Of a stretch of DNA of 64,000 nucleotides, positions 25,211 through 34,814 are shown one piece after another; the first letter of the stretch is position 1, and each line of letters opens with the position of its first letter. Below the pieces are notes generated by a model. The model did no database searches and had not been told where the DNA came from. It was given only the letters and a program-made list of their open reading frames with translations. Source of the DNA: DATARH01 sp963746885 (GTDB lineage: Bacteria > Pseudomonadota > Alphaproteobacteria > ATCC43930 > CGMCC-115725); contig CAVVDM010000013.1 in assembly GCA_963746885.1 (NCBI GenBank), forward strand, positions 62,001-126,000, read 5' to 3'. The position numbers and the translations under genes are program-made.

Positions 25211-26483
25211 TCAGACGGCGAGCCGAGCTCGCAGCCGGTCGAATTGCTCAAGCTGGCCGACGGGGCCGAGCGCCGCCAGGGTCGGCGGCGCGGTATGCCA
25301 GCGGGCGACGACGCGGCCGATTGCGGCATCATCGACCGCTTCGACGCGCCGCACCATATCGGCTGGGTCGAACGGCGTGCCGTGAATCAGCATGTGCTGC
25401 GCCATCTGCTCGCAGCGTGCCCCGGAGCTTTCGAGCGACATCAACAGGCCGGCCTTGATCTGCGCCTTGGCGCGTGCCAGCTCCGCCGGGGTCAGCCCGT
25501 CCGCCAGCCGCATCGTCTCGTCGCACAGCACCGGGACGATCTCCTTTGCCTCATCCTCGCCGGTCCCGGCATAGATGCCGAACAGGCCGCCGTCGCGGTA
25601 GCTGTGCGCGAAAGAGTTGATCGTGTAGACGAGGCCGCGCTTCTCGCGCACCTCCTGGAACAGGCGGGACGACATGCCGCCGCCGAACGCGGTCGACAGC
25701 ACCAGGGAGGCGTAATAATCCGGGTCTTCGAGCGGGAGGCCGGGAAAGCCGAGCACCAGGTGGAGCTGTTCGAGGTCACGGTCCTCGCGGCGCTCGCCGC
25801 CGAGATAGCGCGCCGGCTCGGTCGTCAGCGCATACCCGTTGGCGCCATTGGGCGGCATCGACGACAATAGCCGGTCGGCCAGATCGACGATCCGGTTGTG
25901 GTCGAGGTTGCCGGCGGCCGACAGCACCATGCGCGCCGCACCGTAATGGTCGCGCAGATAGGCCATCGACCGAATCGCGCGACAAGCCGCGGATGATCTC
26001 CGGGCTGCCGAGCACCGGCCGTCCCATCGCCTGGTCGGGGAAGGCGCGCTCCTGGAAATGATCGAAGATGATGTCGTCGGGCGTGTCGTTGGCCTGCCCG
26101 ATCTCCTGCAGGATGACGGTGCGCTCGCGCTCGAACTCGGCCGGGTCGAAGCTCGAATGCATCAGGATGTCGGACAGGATGTCGAGCGCCAGCGGCGCGT
26201 CCTCCTTCAGCACCTTGGCGTAATAGGCGGTGCTTTCGCGCGAGGTGTAGGCGTTGAGATGGCCGCCGACCGCCTCGATCTCCTCGGCGATGGCGCGGGC
26301 GCTGCGCCGCTCGGTGCCCTTGAACGCCATGTGCTCGAGAAAATGGGCGGCGCCATTGACCGCTGGCGGCTCGTGCCTGGTGCCGACATCGACCCAGAGG
26401 CCGAGCGAGACCGTTTCCATCGTGTCGATCCGGTCGGTCACGATGCGCAGCCCGTTCGGCAGGGTGGCGAGTTCTATGCTCAT
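25211..26483 (-). CDS. M16 family zinc peptidase (processing-peptidase type), one frameshift
   Basis: About 423 residues when one extra base near 25967-25970 is ignored. N-terminal half: ELATLPNGLRIVTDRIDTME, zinc site HFLEH (H47, E50, H51), GGHLNAYTSRESTAYYAKVL. After GLSRDSV the frame shifts and continues MAYLRDHYGAARMVLSAAGN to a normal C-terminus (MVRRVEAVDDAAIGRVVARW). Related to mitochondrial processing peptidase beta; the bacterial substrate is not known. Its ATG overlaps the thrC stop (ATGA), so it is translationally coupled. Uninterrupted conservation on both sides argues for a sequence error. Confidence 0.85.
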
Positions 26484-27913
26484 GCGGCTCCCAGGTTGGG
26501 CTGTGTGCGCCGGGCGTGGGCGCGCACGAAGCGCGCCACCGCGCCGACATCGTTGGGCAGGGTGGTGATCCGCTCGCGCGCGTCGAGGATGCCGGCGAGC
26601 GACGGCGGCAACGCCGGGCGGATGCCCGTGGCGCGCTCGACCGCATCGGGGAATTTCGCCGGATGGGCGGTGGCAAGCGCGACCATCGGGGTGGCGCTTG
26701 CGTCCGCGCGTATCGCCGCGCGGGCGGCGGCAACCGCGACCGCGCTGTGCGGGTCGATCAGCATTCCCGCGCGGCGGTAGGTGTCGGCGATCGTGTCGAG
26801 CGTCGCCGCGTCGTCGACCCGATGCCCGGCAAACAGGCTCTGCGCCCGCCGCCACGCCTGCGCATCCTGCGGCAGCGCGCCGCTCTCGCGGAAGGCGCGC
26901 ACCGAGTCGGCCACCGCGGCGCCGTTGCGGCCCTTCAGCTCGAACAGCAGGCGCTCGAAATTGCTCGCCACCTGGATGTCCATGCTCGGGCTGAGACTGG
27001 CGACGACCGGCGCGATCGCCATCTCGCCGCTGGTCAGGTAGCGCGCCAGGATGTCGTTTTCGTTGGTGCCGATCACCAGGCGTTCGATCGGCAGGCCGAG
27101 CGCGCGGGCGAGGTGCCCGGCATAGACATTGCCGAAATTGCCGGTCGGCACGCTGAACGACACCGGCCGCCCCGGGGCGCCGAGCGCCAGGCCGGCGGCG
27201 AAATAGTAGACGATCTGCGCCGCCACCCGCGCGAAGTTGATCGAGTTGACCGCCGACAGCGCGAGATCGCGCCGCAGCGCGGCATCGGCAAACAGCGCCT
27301 TGACGATGTCCTGGCAGTCGTCGAACGTGCCCTCGATCGCCAGCGCATGAGCGTTTGCGGCATCGACCGTCGTCATCTGCCGGCGCTGCACCTCGGAGAT
27401 GCGGCCTTGCGGGTAGAGCATGAAGATGTCGAGCGCGACCTTGTCGCGGCAGGCGGCGAGCGCCGCCGAGCCGGTATCGCCCGAGGTCGCGCCGACGATC
27501 GTCACATGCTCGCCGCGCCGCGCCAGCACCGCATCGAACATCAGGCCGACCAGCTGCAGCGCCAGATCCTTGAAGGCCAGGGTCGGGCCGTGAAACAGCT
27601 CCAGCAGCCACAGCCGCTCGTCGAGCTGCACCAGCGGCGCCACCGCCTGATGGCGGAAATTGCTGTAGGCGCGCCCGGTCAGCGCTCGCCACTCGGCCGG
27701 GCTGAACGCGTCGCCGGCAAACAGCGCCATGATGCGGGCTGCCAGCTCGGCATAAGGCAGCCCGGCGAGGCCCGCGAGCGCCGCCGTGTCGAGCGCCGGC
27801 AGGCGCTCCGGGACAAACAGCCCGCCATCCTCGGCGAGGCCGGCGAGCAGCACCTCCTCGAAGACATGGGTAGCCGACACCGGCCGTGTATCGCGGGTAC
27901 TTAGATAGCGCAC
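26480..27913 (-). CDS. thrC: Threonine synthase
   Basis: 477 residues, the long form usual in proteobacteria. PLP lysine K115 in FHGPTLAFKDLALQ, GATSGDTGSAAL and FSVPTGNFGNVYAG are intact. Converts O-phosphohomoserine to threonine. Operon with the M16 peptidase and RimJ-type acetyltransferase, read leftwards; the gene at 27973-28728 lies 59 bases upstream in the same direction. Confidence 0.97.
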   Translation of the reverse strand: MRYLSTRDTRPVSATHVFEEVLLAGLAEDGGLFVPERLPALDTAALAGLAGLPYAELAARIMALFAGDAFSPAEWRALTGRAYSNFRHQAVAPLVQLDERLWLLELFHGPTLAFKDLALQLVGLMFDAVLARRGEHVTIVGATSGDTGSAALAACRDKVALDIFMLYPQGRISEVQRRQMTTVDAANAHALAIEGTFDDCQDIVKALFADAALRRDLALSAVNSINFARVAAQIVYYFAAGLALGAPGRPVSFSVPTGNFGNVYAGHLARALGLPIERLVIGTNENDILARYLTSGEMAIAPVVASLSPSMDIQVASNFERLLFELKGRNGAAVADSVRAFRESGALPQDAQAWRRAQSLFAGHRVDDAATLDTIADTYRRAGMLIDPHSAVAVAAARAAIRADASATPMVALATAHPAKFPDAVERATGIRPALPPSLAGILDARERITTLPNDVGAVARFVRAHARRTQPNLGAA

Positions 27914-27972
27914 CGTCGCAACCTATAGCCCCGCCGACATCGCCGCAACTCGTTACGGTCGCGGAACTGCGG

Positions 27973-28728
27973 CTACGGCGCCTGCGCGTAGAGCTTGAGG
28001 TCGGCGACGAGACCCTCGTCGCGCTCGATCGCGTAATCCGGCAGCTGGAGCGGGCCTTTCTTCTCCTTGACGAGCAAGAGGTTGGGGTCGCTCGTTTCGA
28101 ACACCCGCAAATGCCGCCCCTCGACATCGATTTCGGCAAGCTTGGCGGCGATCGCCGCGGCATCGTCGAAGCGCTCGCTGGCGTCGATCAGCTCGACAAG
28201 GCCGTCGGGCGTGATCCCGGCTTCCTCCAGCCGCCGCTGATAGGCCGCCGCCGCCGCCGCCTTTTGCTGCGCCTCGGCGGCGTGCGCCTTGGCCGCCGCC
28301 GCGGCCTCCTTGCGATACTCGTCGAATTGCGGGCGCAGCCGCTGCATCAGCACCGCGGTCGGCACGTCGCTGGTATCGACCCACACCTTGGCGCGCGTCC
28401 AGGTCCGCGCAAGAAACGCCCGAAACGGCTCGCTCGGAATTTCGCGCATGCGATCCTCGCGGATCGTCGCCGCCCAGCGCTTCTGCTCCGGCGTGCCGGA
28501 CAGCTCGGGCCAGTGCCGCTGCGCCGCTGCGGGCGCTGCGGCAAGTACTGCCGCGGGACGCGGCGGCGTCACGCCCTCGGCCGCAAACCGCTGTTTCAAC
28601 AAAGCGAATTGCCGGCGGTATTCGTCCTCCCACTCGTCGCTGTCGTCACTGGGCACAAAGCCGAGCTTGTCGTGCAGCGCCTGGGCGGTCGCCTCGATCG
28701 TTGCCTCGCGCAGCGCGTTGAGATCCAT
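27973..28728 (-). CDS. Hypothetical Ala-rich helical protein
   Basis: 251 residues. GGGAGGA abuts a double ATG (28731/28728); 28728 gives the better spacing. Middle third is a Lys/Ala/Glu coiled coil (AAAAAKAHAAEAQQKAAAAA); a C-terminal domain follows (LAEIDVEGRHLRVFETSDPN, LLVKEKKGPLQLPDYAIERD). No signal peptide or membrane segment. I do not recognise the family. Divergent from hyuA, possibly cotranscribed with thrC. Confidence 0.7.
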   Translation of the reverse strand: MDLNALREATIEATAQALHDKLGFVPSDDSDEWEDEYRRQFALLKQRFAAEGVTPPRPAAVLAAAPAAAQRHWPELSGTPEQKRWAATIREDRMREIPSEPFRAFLARTWTRAKVWVDTSDVPTAVLMQRLRPQFDEYRKEAAAAAKAHAAEAQQKAAAAAAYQRRLEEAGITPDGLVELIDASERFDDAAAIAAKLAEIDVEGRHLRVFETSDPNLLLVKEKKGPLQLPDYAIERDEGLVADLKLYAQAP

Positions 28729-28816
28729 CATTCCTCCCGTTGCAACACCGTCTTGTCTAAAGGGACCAGCGGTCGATAGTAGCGAGAGCGGGCGCGCGGG
28801 CGAAGGGGATGCAACA

Positions 28817-30888
28817 ATGGCGTGGCGGATCGGCGTCGATATCGGCGGCACCTTCACCGATGTCGCGCTGGTCGACGACGAGAGCGGCCATATCGGCATC
28901 GTCAAGTTGCTGACGACGCCCGACGATTTCAGCGCGCGCCGTGATCGAGGGGTTGCCGCGCGGGATCGAGCGCGAGGGCATCGACCCGGCCGGCGTCGCA
29001 CTCCTGGCGCACGCGACGACGATCGTCACCAACGCCTTGTTCGAGAAACAGGGCGCGCGCACCGGGCTCGTCGCGACGCGCGGCTTTCGCGACCTTCTGG
29101 AGCTGCGCCGCTCGTCGCGCGCCGATCTCTACGATCTGTTGCAGGACGCGCCCGACGTGCTGGTGCCGCGACGCTGGCGCTTCGAGATTACCGAGCGCAT
29201 CGGCGCCCAGGGCGAAATCGTGACGCCGCTCGCCGAGGCCGAGATCGACGCGATCGTCGCGGCGATTCGCGATGCCAAGCTCGACACCGTCGCAGTATCG
29301 CTGCTGTTCTCGTTCCTCAACGACGCGCATGAGCGCCGCCTCGGCGAGCGACTGCGGGCCGCATTGCCCGGGGTCGGCATCTACCTGTCGTGCGAGATCC
29401 TGCCGGAGATCCGCGAGTTCGAGCGGATCAGCACGACGGCAGTGTGCGCCTATGTCGGCCCCCTGCTTGCCACCTATCTCGACCGGCTCCAGCGCGCGGC
29501 GATGGGGCTCGGCCTGCCGCCGCTTTACGTAATGGGGTCGAGCGGTGGCATGTTCGAAGTGGCCGAGGGACTGCGCATGCCGGCGATGGCGATCGAAAGC
29601 GGGCCGGCGGCGGGGGTCGTCGCGGCCCGCCTCGCCGGGGCGCAGCTCGGCCTCGCCAATCTGATTTCGTTCGACATGGGCGGCACCACCGCCAAGGCGA
29701 GCCTGATCGCCGACGGCGAGATCACCGTCACCGCCGAGTACGAGGTCGGCGGCGGCGCGGCCAAGCGCTGGCTGCAAGGCACCGGCCACCCGGTGCGGGT
29801 GCCGGTCGTCGACCTTGCCGAGGTCAGCGCCGGCGGCGGCAGCATCGCCTGGGTCGATCCCGGCGGCGCATTGAAGGTCGGGCCGCACAGCGCCGGCGCC
29901 CTCCCCGGCCCCGCCGCCTATGGGCGCGGCGGCGCGCATCCGACCGTCAGCGACGCCGACATCGTGCTCGGCTATCTCGACCGCGAAGCGCTGTTGGGCG
30001 GCGATTTGCCGATCGACGCAGCCGCCGCCGAAGCCGCGATCGCCCGCGATGTCGCAGCGCCGCTCGGCCTTGAGGTTGCCGAGGCTGCCGCCAAGATCGT
30101 CGAGATCGTCAACAGCAACATGGCCGAAGCCTTGCGCATCGTCTCGGTCGAGCGCGGCCACGACCCGACTGATTTCGCGCTGATCGCGTTCGGCGGCGCC
30201 GGGCCGGTGCACGCTGCATTCCTCGCCGAGGAGCTTGGGATCGGCGAGGTCATCGTGCCGCCAGCGCCCGGCGCCTTTTCGGCGCTCGGCCTCGTCGCCA
30301 GCGACCTGAAACGCGATTACAGCCGGACCTTTTACGCCGATCTAGCCGCCGCCGATCCAGCACGGATCGAAGCGGCGTTCGCGGCGATGGCGAAAGAAGG
30401 CGAGGCGGTGCTCGCCGCGGCACAGGTGCCGTCTGAACGGTGCGGCCAGCTGCGGGCGGCCGATTTGCGCTACCGCCGCCAAGCCTACGAGCTGACCGTG
30501 CCGTTCCCCGACGGGACGGTGACGCGCGCCAGCCTCGCGCGCGCTGGCCGCCGCGTTTCACGACAAGCATCGCCTGACCTACGGCCACGCCAACCCGGAC
30601 GAGGCGGTGCAACTCGTCAACCTGCGGCTGACCGCGCTCGGCCATTTGCCGGCGCTGGAGCTGAAGCAGGAGACCGCCGGCGCCACCCGCCCGCTGCGCC
30701 AGCGTCCGGCGTGGTTCGCCAATACGGGTTTCGCCGCGTGCCCGGTGCATTGGCGCGAGGGCCTCGCCGCGGGGACACCGCTGCCCGGTCCGGCGATCGT
30801 CGAGGCGGTCGACGCGACGATTGTCGTGCCGCCGGGCTGGACCGCCCGGGTCGATGCGTGCGGCTATATCAGGATGCAGAGGAGCTGA
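28817..30888 (+). CDS. hyuA: Hydantoinase/oxoprolinase subunit A (two frameshifts)
   Basis: Full product of about 690 residues after correcting two +1 breaks. Start MAWRIGVDIGGTFTDVALVD (ASKHA phosphate loop). Extra C at about 28940 (GCGCGCCGTG) shifts to VIEGLPRGIEREGI; an extra base at about 30535-30543 (CGCGCGCGC) shifts to LAAAFHDKHRLTYGH. ATP-dependent hydantoin ring opening as in HyuA/AcxA; conserved SFDMGGTTAKASLI, RIVSVERGHDPTDFALIAFG and GGAGPVHA are present. hyuB follows 3 bases later. Confidence 0.88.
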
Positions 30889-30891
30889 GCC

Positions 30892-32613
30892 ATGCCCGAC
30901 ACGCTCGCCGCGCCGGCGGCCGCTCGGCCCAAGATCGACCCGGCGCGCTTCGAGGTGGTCAAGAACGCCCTCATTTCAGCGGCCGAGGAGATGAAGATCG
31001 TCCTCGCCAAGACGGCCTATTCGCCGCTCCTCAAGGTTGCCGGCGACTATTCCTGCGGCATTTTCGATGCGCGCGGCGACATGGTGGCGCAGGGGCCGGA
31101 CCTGCCGATCCATCTCGGCTCGATGCCCGACGCGGTGCGCGCCGTGATCGCCGCCTTTCCCGAGGTCGCGCCGGGCGACGTGTTCATCCATAACGATCCC
31201 TATCACGGCGGCTCGCATTTGCCTGACGTCAACGTCGTGGCGCCGTGCTTTCTCGGCGAGCGGCTCTTGGGCTTCGGCTGCGTGCGCGCGCATTGGCCCG
31301 ATATCGGCAGCGCGACGCCCGGCAGCTACGGCGCGGTTACCGAGATCTACGGCGAAGGGCTGCGCCTGCCGCCGGTGCGGCTCTATCGCGACGGCATGCC
31401 CGACGCCAATGTCGAGGCGATCATCTTCGCCAATGTCCGCACCCCGGACGAGCGCCGCGGCGACCTGCGCGCCCAGGTCGCGGCCAACCGGCGCGCCCAG
31501 GCGCGGCTGGCGGCATTGGCGCAGAAATACGGCGCCGATCTGCTGTGCGACATCATGGACGAGGTGCTCGACTATTCCGAGCGGATGATGCGCGCGGCGC
31601 TCGCGCGGCTGCCGGATGGCGAAGCCAGCTTTGCCGACGTGTTCGACGGCGACGGCGTCATCGCGCCGGGGATGAGCGAGGACGAGCCGTTCACGGTACG
31701 GCTGACGATCCGCAAAGCAGGCGACACGATCACCGCCGATTTTACCGGCTCGGACGGCGCGGTGGCCGGGCCGATGAACGCGCCGCTGACGGTGACCGCC
31801 TCCGGCGTCTATTGCGCGATCAAGATGATCGTCGACCCGAAAAGCCTGATCCCGGCCAACTCGGGCTGCTGGCGGCCGGTGACGGTCAGCGCGCCGGCGG
31901 GCTCGGTGGTCAACGCGCAGGCCCCCTCCCCGGTCGTCTACGCCAACCACGAGATGTCGCACCGGGTCGCCGACATGGTCATGGCGGCGATGCATCAAAT
32001 TACCCCGGACACTGTGATGGCCGGATCGCAGGGCACCTCGGCGGTCATCACCTTCGGCGGGCGCGACCCGACGAGCGGCGAGCGCTATGTCAGCTACGAG
32101 TTGCTGAAGGGCGGGTTTGGGGCGCGGCCGGTCAAGGACGGCATCAACGCGGTCGCCGCAACGGTCAGCAACATGATGAACACGCCGATCGAGATCCTCG
32201 AAATGAGCTTCCCGCTGCGCATCGAGGAATATGCGCTGGTCCCCGACAGCGGCGGCGCCGGGCGTTGGCGCGGCGGGCTCGGGGCGCGCCGGGTGTGGCG
32301 GGTGCTGGATCACGAGGCGCACGCGGCGGCGTGCTGCGAGCGCACCCTGTCGCCGCCGTTCGGGCTCGCCGGCGGCCGTCCCGGCGGGGCGATGCGGCTG
32401 TGGCTCGAGCTGCCCGACGGCACCACGCGCCGGCTCAACAGCAAGGGCGCCTTCCTGGTGCCGCCGGATGGCCGCGTCGTCATGGAGGCGCCGGGCTCGG
32501 GCGGCTTCGGCCCGCCCGCCGCGCGCGACCCGGCGCTCGTCCGCGCGGATGTCGCCGACGGCTATGTCAGCGCGGATGCAGCGCGGCGCGACTACGAAGC
32601 CGCCGGCGAATAG
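30892..32613 (+). CDS. hyuB: Hydantoinase/oxoprolinase subunit B
   Basis: 573 residues, intact. Family blocks: RFEVVKNALISAAEEMKIVL, GDVFIHNDPYHGGSHLPDV, GEASFADVFDGDGV and the C-terminal VPDSGGAGRWRGGLGARR with PDGRVVMEAPGSGGFGPP. Forms the HyuA-HyuB complex acting on hydantoins or 5-oxoproline-like lactams. With the N-carbamoyl-type amidohydrolase at 58.5 kb, the window encodes both steps of a possible hydantoin pathway, though the genes are 26 kb apart. Confidence 0.95.
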   Translation: MPDTLAAPAAARPKIDPARFEVVKNALISAAEEMKIVLAKTAYSPLLKVAGDYSCGIFDARGDMVAQGPDLPIHLGSMPDAVRAVIAAFPEVAPGDVFIHNDPYHGGSHLPDVNVVAPCFLGERLLGFGCVRAHWPDIGSATPGSYGAVTEIYGEGLRLPPVRLYRDGMPDANVEAIIFANVRTPDERRGDLRAQVAANRRAQARLAALAQKYGADLLCDIMDEVLDYSERMMRAALARLPDGEASFADVFDGDGVIAPGMSEDEPFTVRLTIRKAGDTITADFTGSDGAVAGPMNAPLTVTASGVYCAIKMIVDPKSLIPANSGCWRPVTVSAPAGSVVNAQAPSPVVYANHEMSHRVADMVMAAMHQITPDTVMAGSQGTSAVITFGGRDPTSGERYVSYELLKGGFGARPVKDGINAVAATVSNMMNTPIEILEMSFPLRIEEYALVPDSGGAGRWRGGLGARRVWRVLDHEAHAAACCERTLSPPFGLAGGRPGGAMRLWLELPDGTTRRLNSKGAFLVPPDGRVVMEAPGSGGFGPPAARDPALVRADVADGYVSADAARRDYEAAGE

Positions 32614-32651
32614 GAAGGCGGATTGTCGCAAGATACATCCGCCCCTAGCCC

Positions 32652-33080
32652 GTGACGGAGGGCTCCCCATGTTCCGTTGGAATGCCCGAAGGGATCGAAA
32701 TGCTCGCCGAAACATCCGATGCGCGTCCCGATCGCTGGATCGCGGCGCGGCGCGGGTTCCGCCTGCGCTGCCCGGCCTGCGGCGAAGGCGCGCTGTACCG
32801 CTCGTATCTCAAGCTGGCGGACCATTGCGGCAACTGCGGCGAGACGCTGGGCGACATCCGCGCCGATGACGGGCCGGCCTGGGCGACGATCCTGGTTGTC
32901 GGCCATTTGACGGTGCCGTTCTTTCTGATCGCGGTGCGGGAAGACGCCCCGAACTGGCTGATCTTCGGCTTTCTCGTGCCGGCAACGATCGTCCTGACCG
33001 CGTTCTTGCTGCCGCGTCTGAAGGGCGTCTTCGCCGCGATGTTGTGGGCAATGGATATGCGCAGCGGCGGACCAGGCTGA
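32652..33080 (+). CDS. DUF983 family membrane protein
   Basis: 142 residues from GTG 32652; ATGs at 32682 or 32700 are also possible. Zn-ribbon-like LRCPACGEGALYRSYLKLAD with CGNCGETLGDIRADDGPAW, then two transmembrane helices (TILVVGHLTVPFFLIAV and LIFGFLVPATIVLTAFLLP). DUF983 is widespread in alphaproteobacteria, often near cytochrome oxidase genes; not here. Role unknown. Confidence 0.85.
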   Translation: MTEGSPCSVGMPEGIEMLAETSDARPDRWIAARRGFRLRCPACGEGALYRSYLKLADHCGNCGETLGDIRADDGPAWATILVVGHLTVPFFLIAVREDAPNWLIFGFLVPATIVLTAFLLPRLKGVFAAMLWAMDMRSGGPG

Positions 33081-33133
33081 CGAACAAGCCGCGCTCCGCG
33101 CCGGGCCGCCAAGGCGGTCGGCGAGGCGGGACT

Positions 33134-34732
33134 TCAGGCGGCGTCGACCTGCAGCATTGCAGCGACAGCCTCATCCGGCGCGTAGGCTAGCAGACGTTCG
33201 GCCGGGAAGGTCAGGATCACGATCGTGCCGCGGCCGGGCTCGCTGTCGATTACCAGCGAGCCGCCGTGAAGTTCCATCAGCTGCTTGGACAGCGGCAGAC
33301 CGAGCCCGGTGCCCGCGTGAGTACGGGCCAGCCGACTGTCGATCTGGCCGAACGGCTCCATAGCTTTGCCGAGGTCGGCTGGGTCGATGCCGATCCCGGT
33401 ATCCGACACCGTGATGACCAAACCGGATCCGCTACAGCGTGCGGCAAGCGTCACAACGCCCGGGCGCGGCGTGAATTTGATCGCGTTGGACAAGAGGTTC
33501 AGCAGGACCTGCTTAATGCGGCGACGGTCGGCCCGCAGATGCGGCAGACCGGGGCACGGTTCGCCCTCGTACAATTCGACCCCGGAATTGGCCGACGATC
33601 CGCGCGCGATGCGCAATGCGTCGGTCAGCAATTCCGGAATGTCGATCTCATCATCGGCGAGCGGCAGCCCGGCCGCATCGATCCTGGCGCAATCCAGTAC
33701 ATCATTAACCAACGCCAGCAAGTGGCGGCCGCTGTCGTAAATGTTCGTTACATATTCGCCGTACCGCTCGTCACCCAGCGGCCCGTGCAGCTTCATCGCG
33801 ATCAGCTCGGAAAATCCGATGATCGCGTTGAGGGGCGTGCGCAGCTCATGGCTCATGGTGGCCAAAAACTGGGATTTGGCGAGGTTGCTCGCAGACGCCT
33901 GTTCGAGCGCACACCGCAGGCTCGCGCCGGTGGCTTCAAGCTGCTGCCTGGTCGCTTCAAGTTCGAGGACGTTGCGGCGCAGCCGGGCCGCCTCTTGCAC
34001 ATTGCGCTCGGCCAGCCGCTCATCGAAAATCGATCCGGCAAGGCTGAGCACGACGATCATCAGCGTGACCGCGGCGACCGCGATCGCCAGCCATTGCGGC
34101 GAGGTAACCAGGTCGGGCACCGGCAGCGCCGGATCGGGCGTCAGCGTCACCGCCGACATTCCGGTGAAATGCAGCGCCAGGATCGCAAACGCGAACACCG
34201 CGGCGGCGCAGATGCGGCCGCGCAGGTGGTGCCACCGTTGCCGCAGGTAAAAGGCGCAGCCGCCGAATGCGACGCCAAGCCCCAGCGAGACGGCAACCGT
34301 CGCCATGTCGAACGAGATATCGGCCTGCGCGTGCAATGCCGCCATGCCGGTATAATGCATGGCGCCGATCCCCGCTCCGGCCACCGCACCCCCCAGCGCC
34401 GCCCACCTCCCATCCGCCGCGCTGATAGCGCAACCGAGCCAGATGATCGCGACGGCGATGACGATCGACAGCACGGTCAGATTGAGGTTGTAGCCGAGCG
34501 GCATCCCGGGCCGGTAAGCCAGCATTGCCACGAAATGAGTCGCCCAGACCCCGCCGCCGCTGACAACGGCGGCGCCGGCGACCCAAAGTCCACGATCGCG
34601 CCCGGATCGAGCCCCGTCGCTGCGCGCCATCAAATTGAAGGCGGTCACGCAGGCCAGCACGCATAGCACGCCGGCCAGGACCACCAACCGGATGTCGTGC
34701 TGCTGGCTGATGCAGGCAAAAACCTTGGGCAT
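33134..34732 (-). CDS. MHYT-domain sensor histidine kinase
   Basis: 532 residues. Seven-helix MHYT sensor in residues 15-235 with its three motifs WATHFVAM (63-70), MHYTGM (125-130) and LHFTGM (187-192), proposed to bind copper and sense O2, CO or NO. A coiled-coil linker follows, then HisKA (FLATMSHELRTPLNAIIGFS, His295) and HATPase_c (LLNLLSNAIKFTP, VSDTGIGIDPADL, GTGLGLPLSKQLM). No response regulator is adjacent, so it is an orphan kinase of the PleC/DivJ type. Confidence 0.93.
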   Translation of the reverse strand: MPKVFACISQQHDIRLVVLAGVLCVLACVTAFNLMARSDGARSGRDRGLWVAGAAVVSGGGVWATHFVAMLAYRPGMPLGYNLNLTVLSIVIAVAIIWLGCAISAADGRWAALGGAVAGAGIGAMHYTGMAALHAQADISFDMATVAVSLGLGVAFGGCAFYLRQRWHHLRGRICAAAVFAFAILALHFTGMSAVTLTPDPALPVPDLVTSPQWLAIAVAAVTLMIVVLSLAGSIFDERLAERNVQEAARLRRNVLELEATRQQLEATGASLRCALEQASASNLAKSQFLATMSHELRTPLNAIIGFSELIAMKLHGPLGDERYGEYVTNIYDSGRHLLALVNDVLDCARIDAAGLPLADDEIDIPELLTDALRIARGSSANSGVELYEGEPCPGLPHLRADRRRIKQVLLNLLSNAIKFTPRPGVVTLAARCSGSGLVITVSDTGIGIDPADLGKAMEPFGQIDSRLARTHAGTGLGLPLSKQLMELHGGSLVIDSEPGRGTIVILTFPAERLLAYAPDEAVAAMLQVDAA

Positions 34733-34814
34733 GCTCGGACCCTAAACCTGAACGATTAACGGGCCGTCAACAACCCTGCGACGCGTTACCGTATTCTCTC
34801 TCCATCCGAGTAAT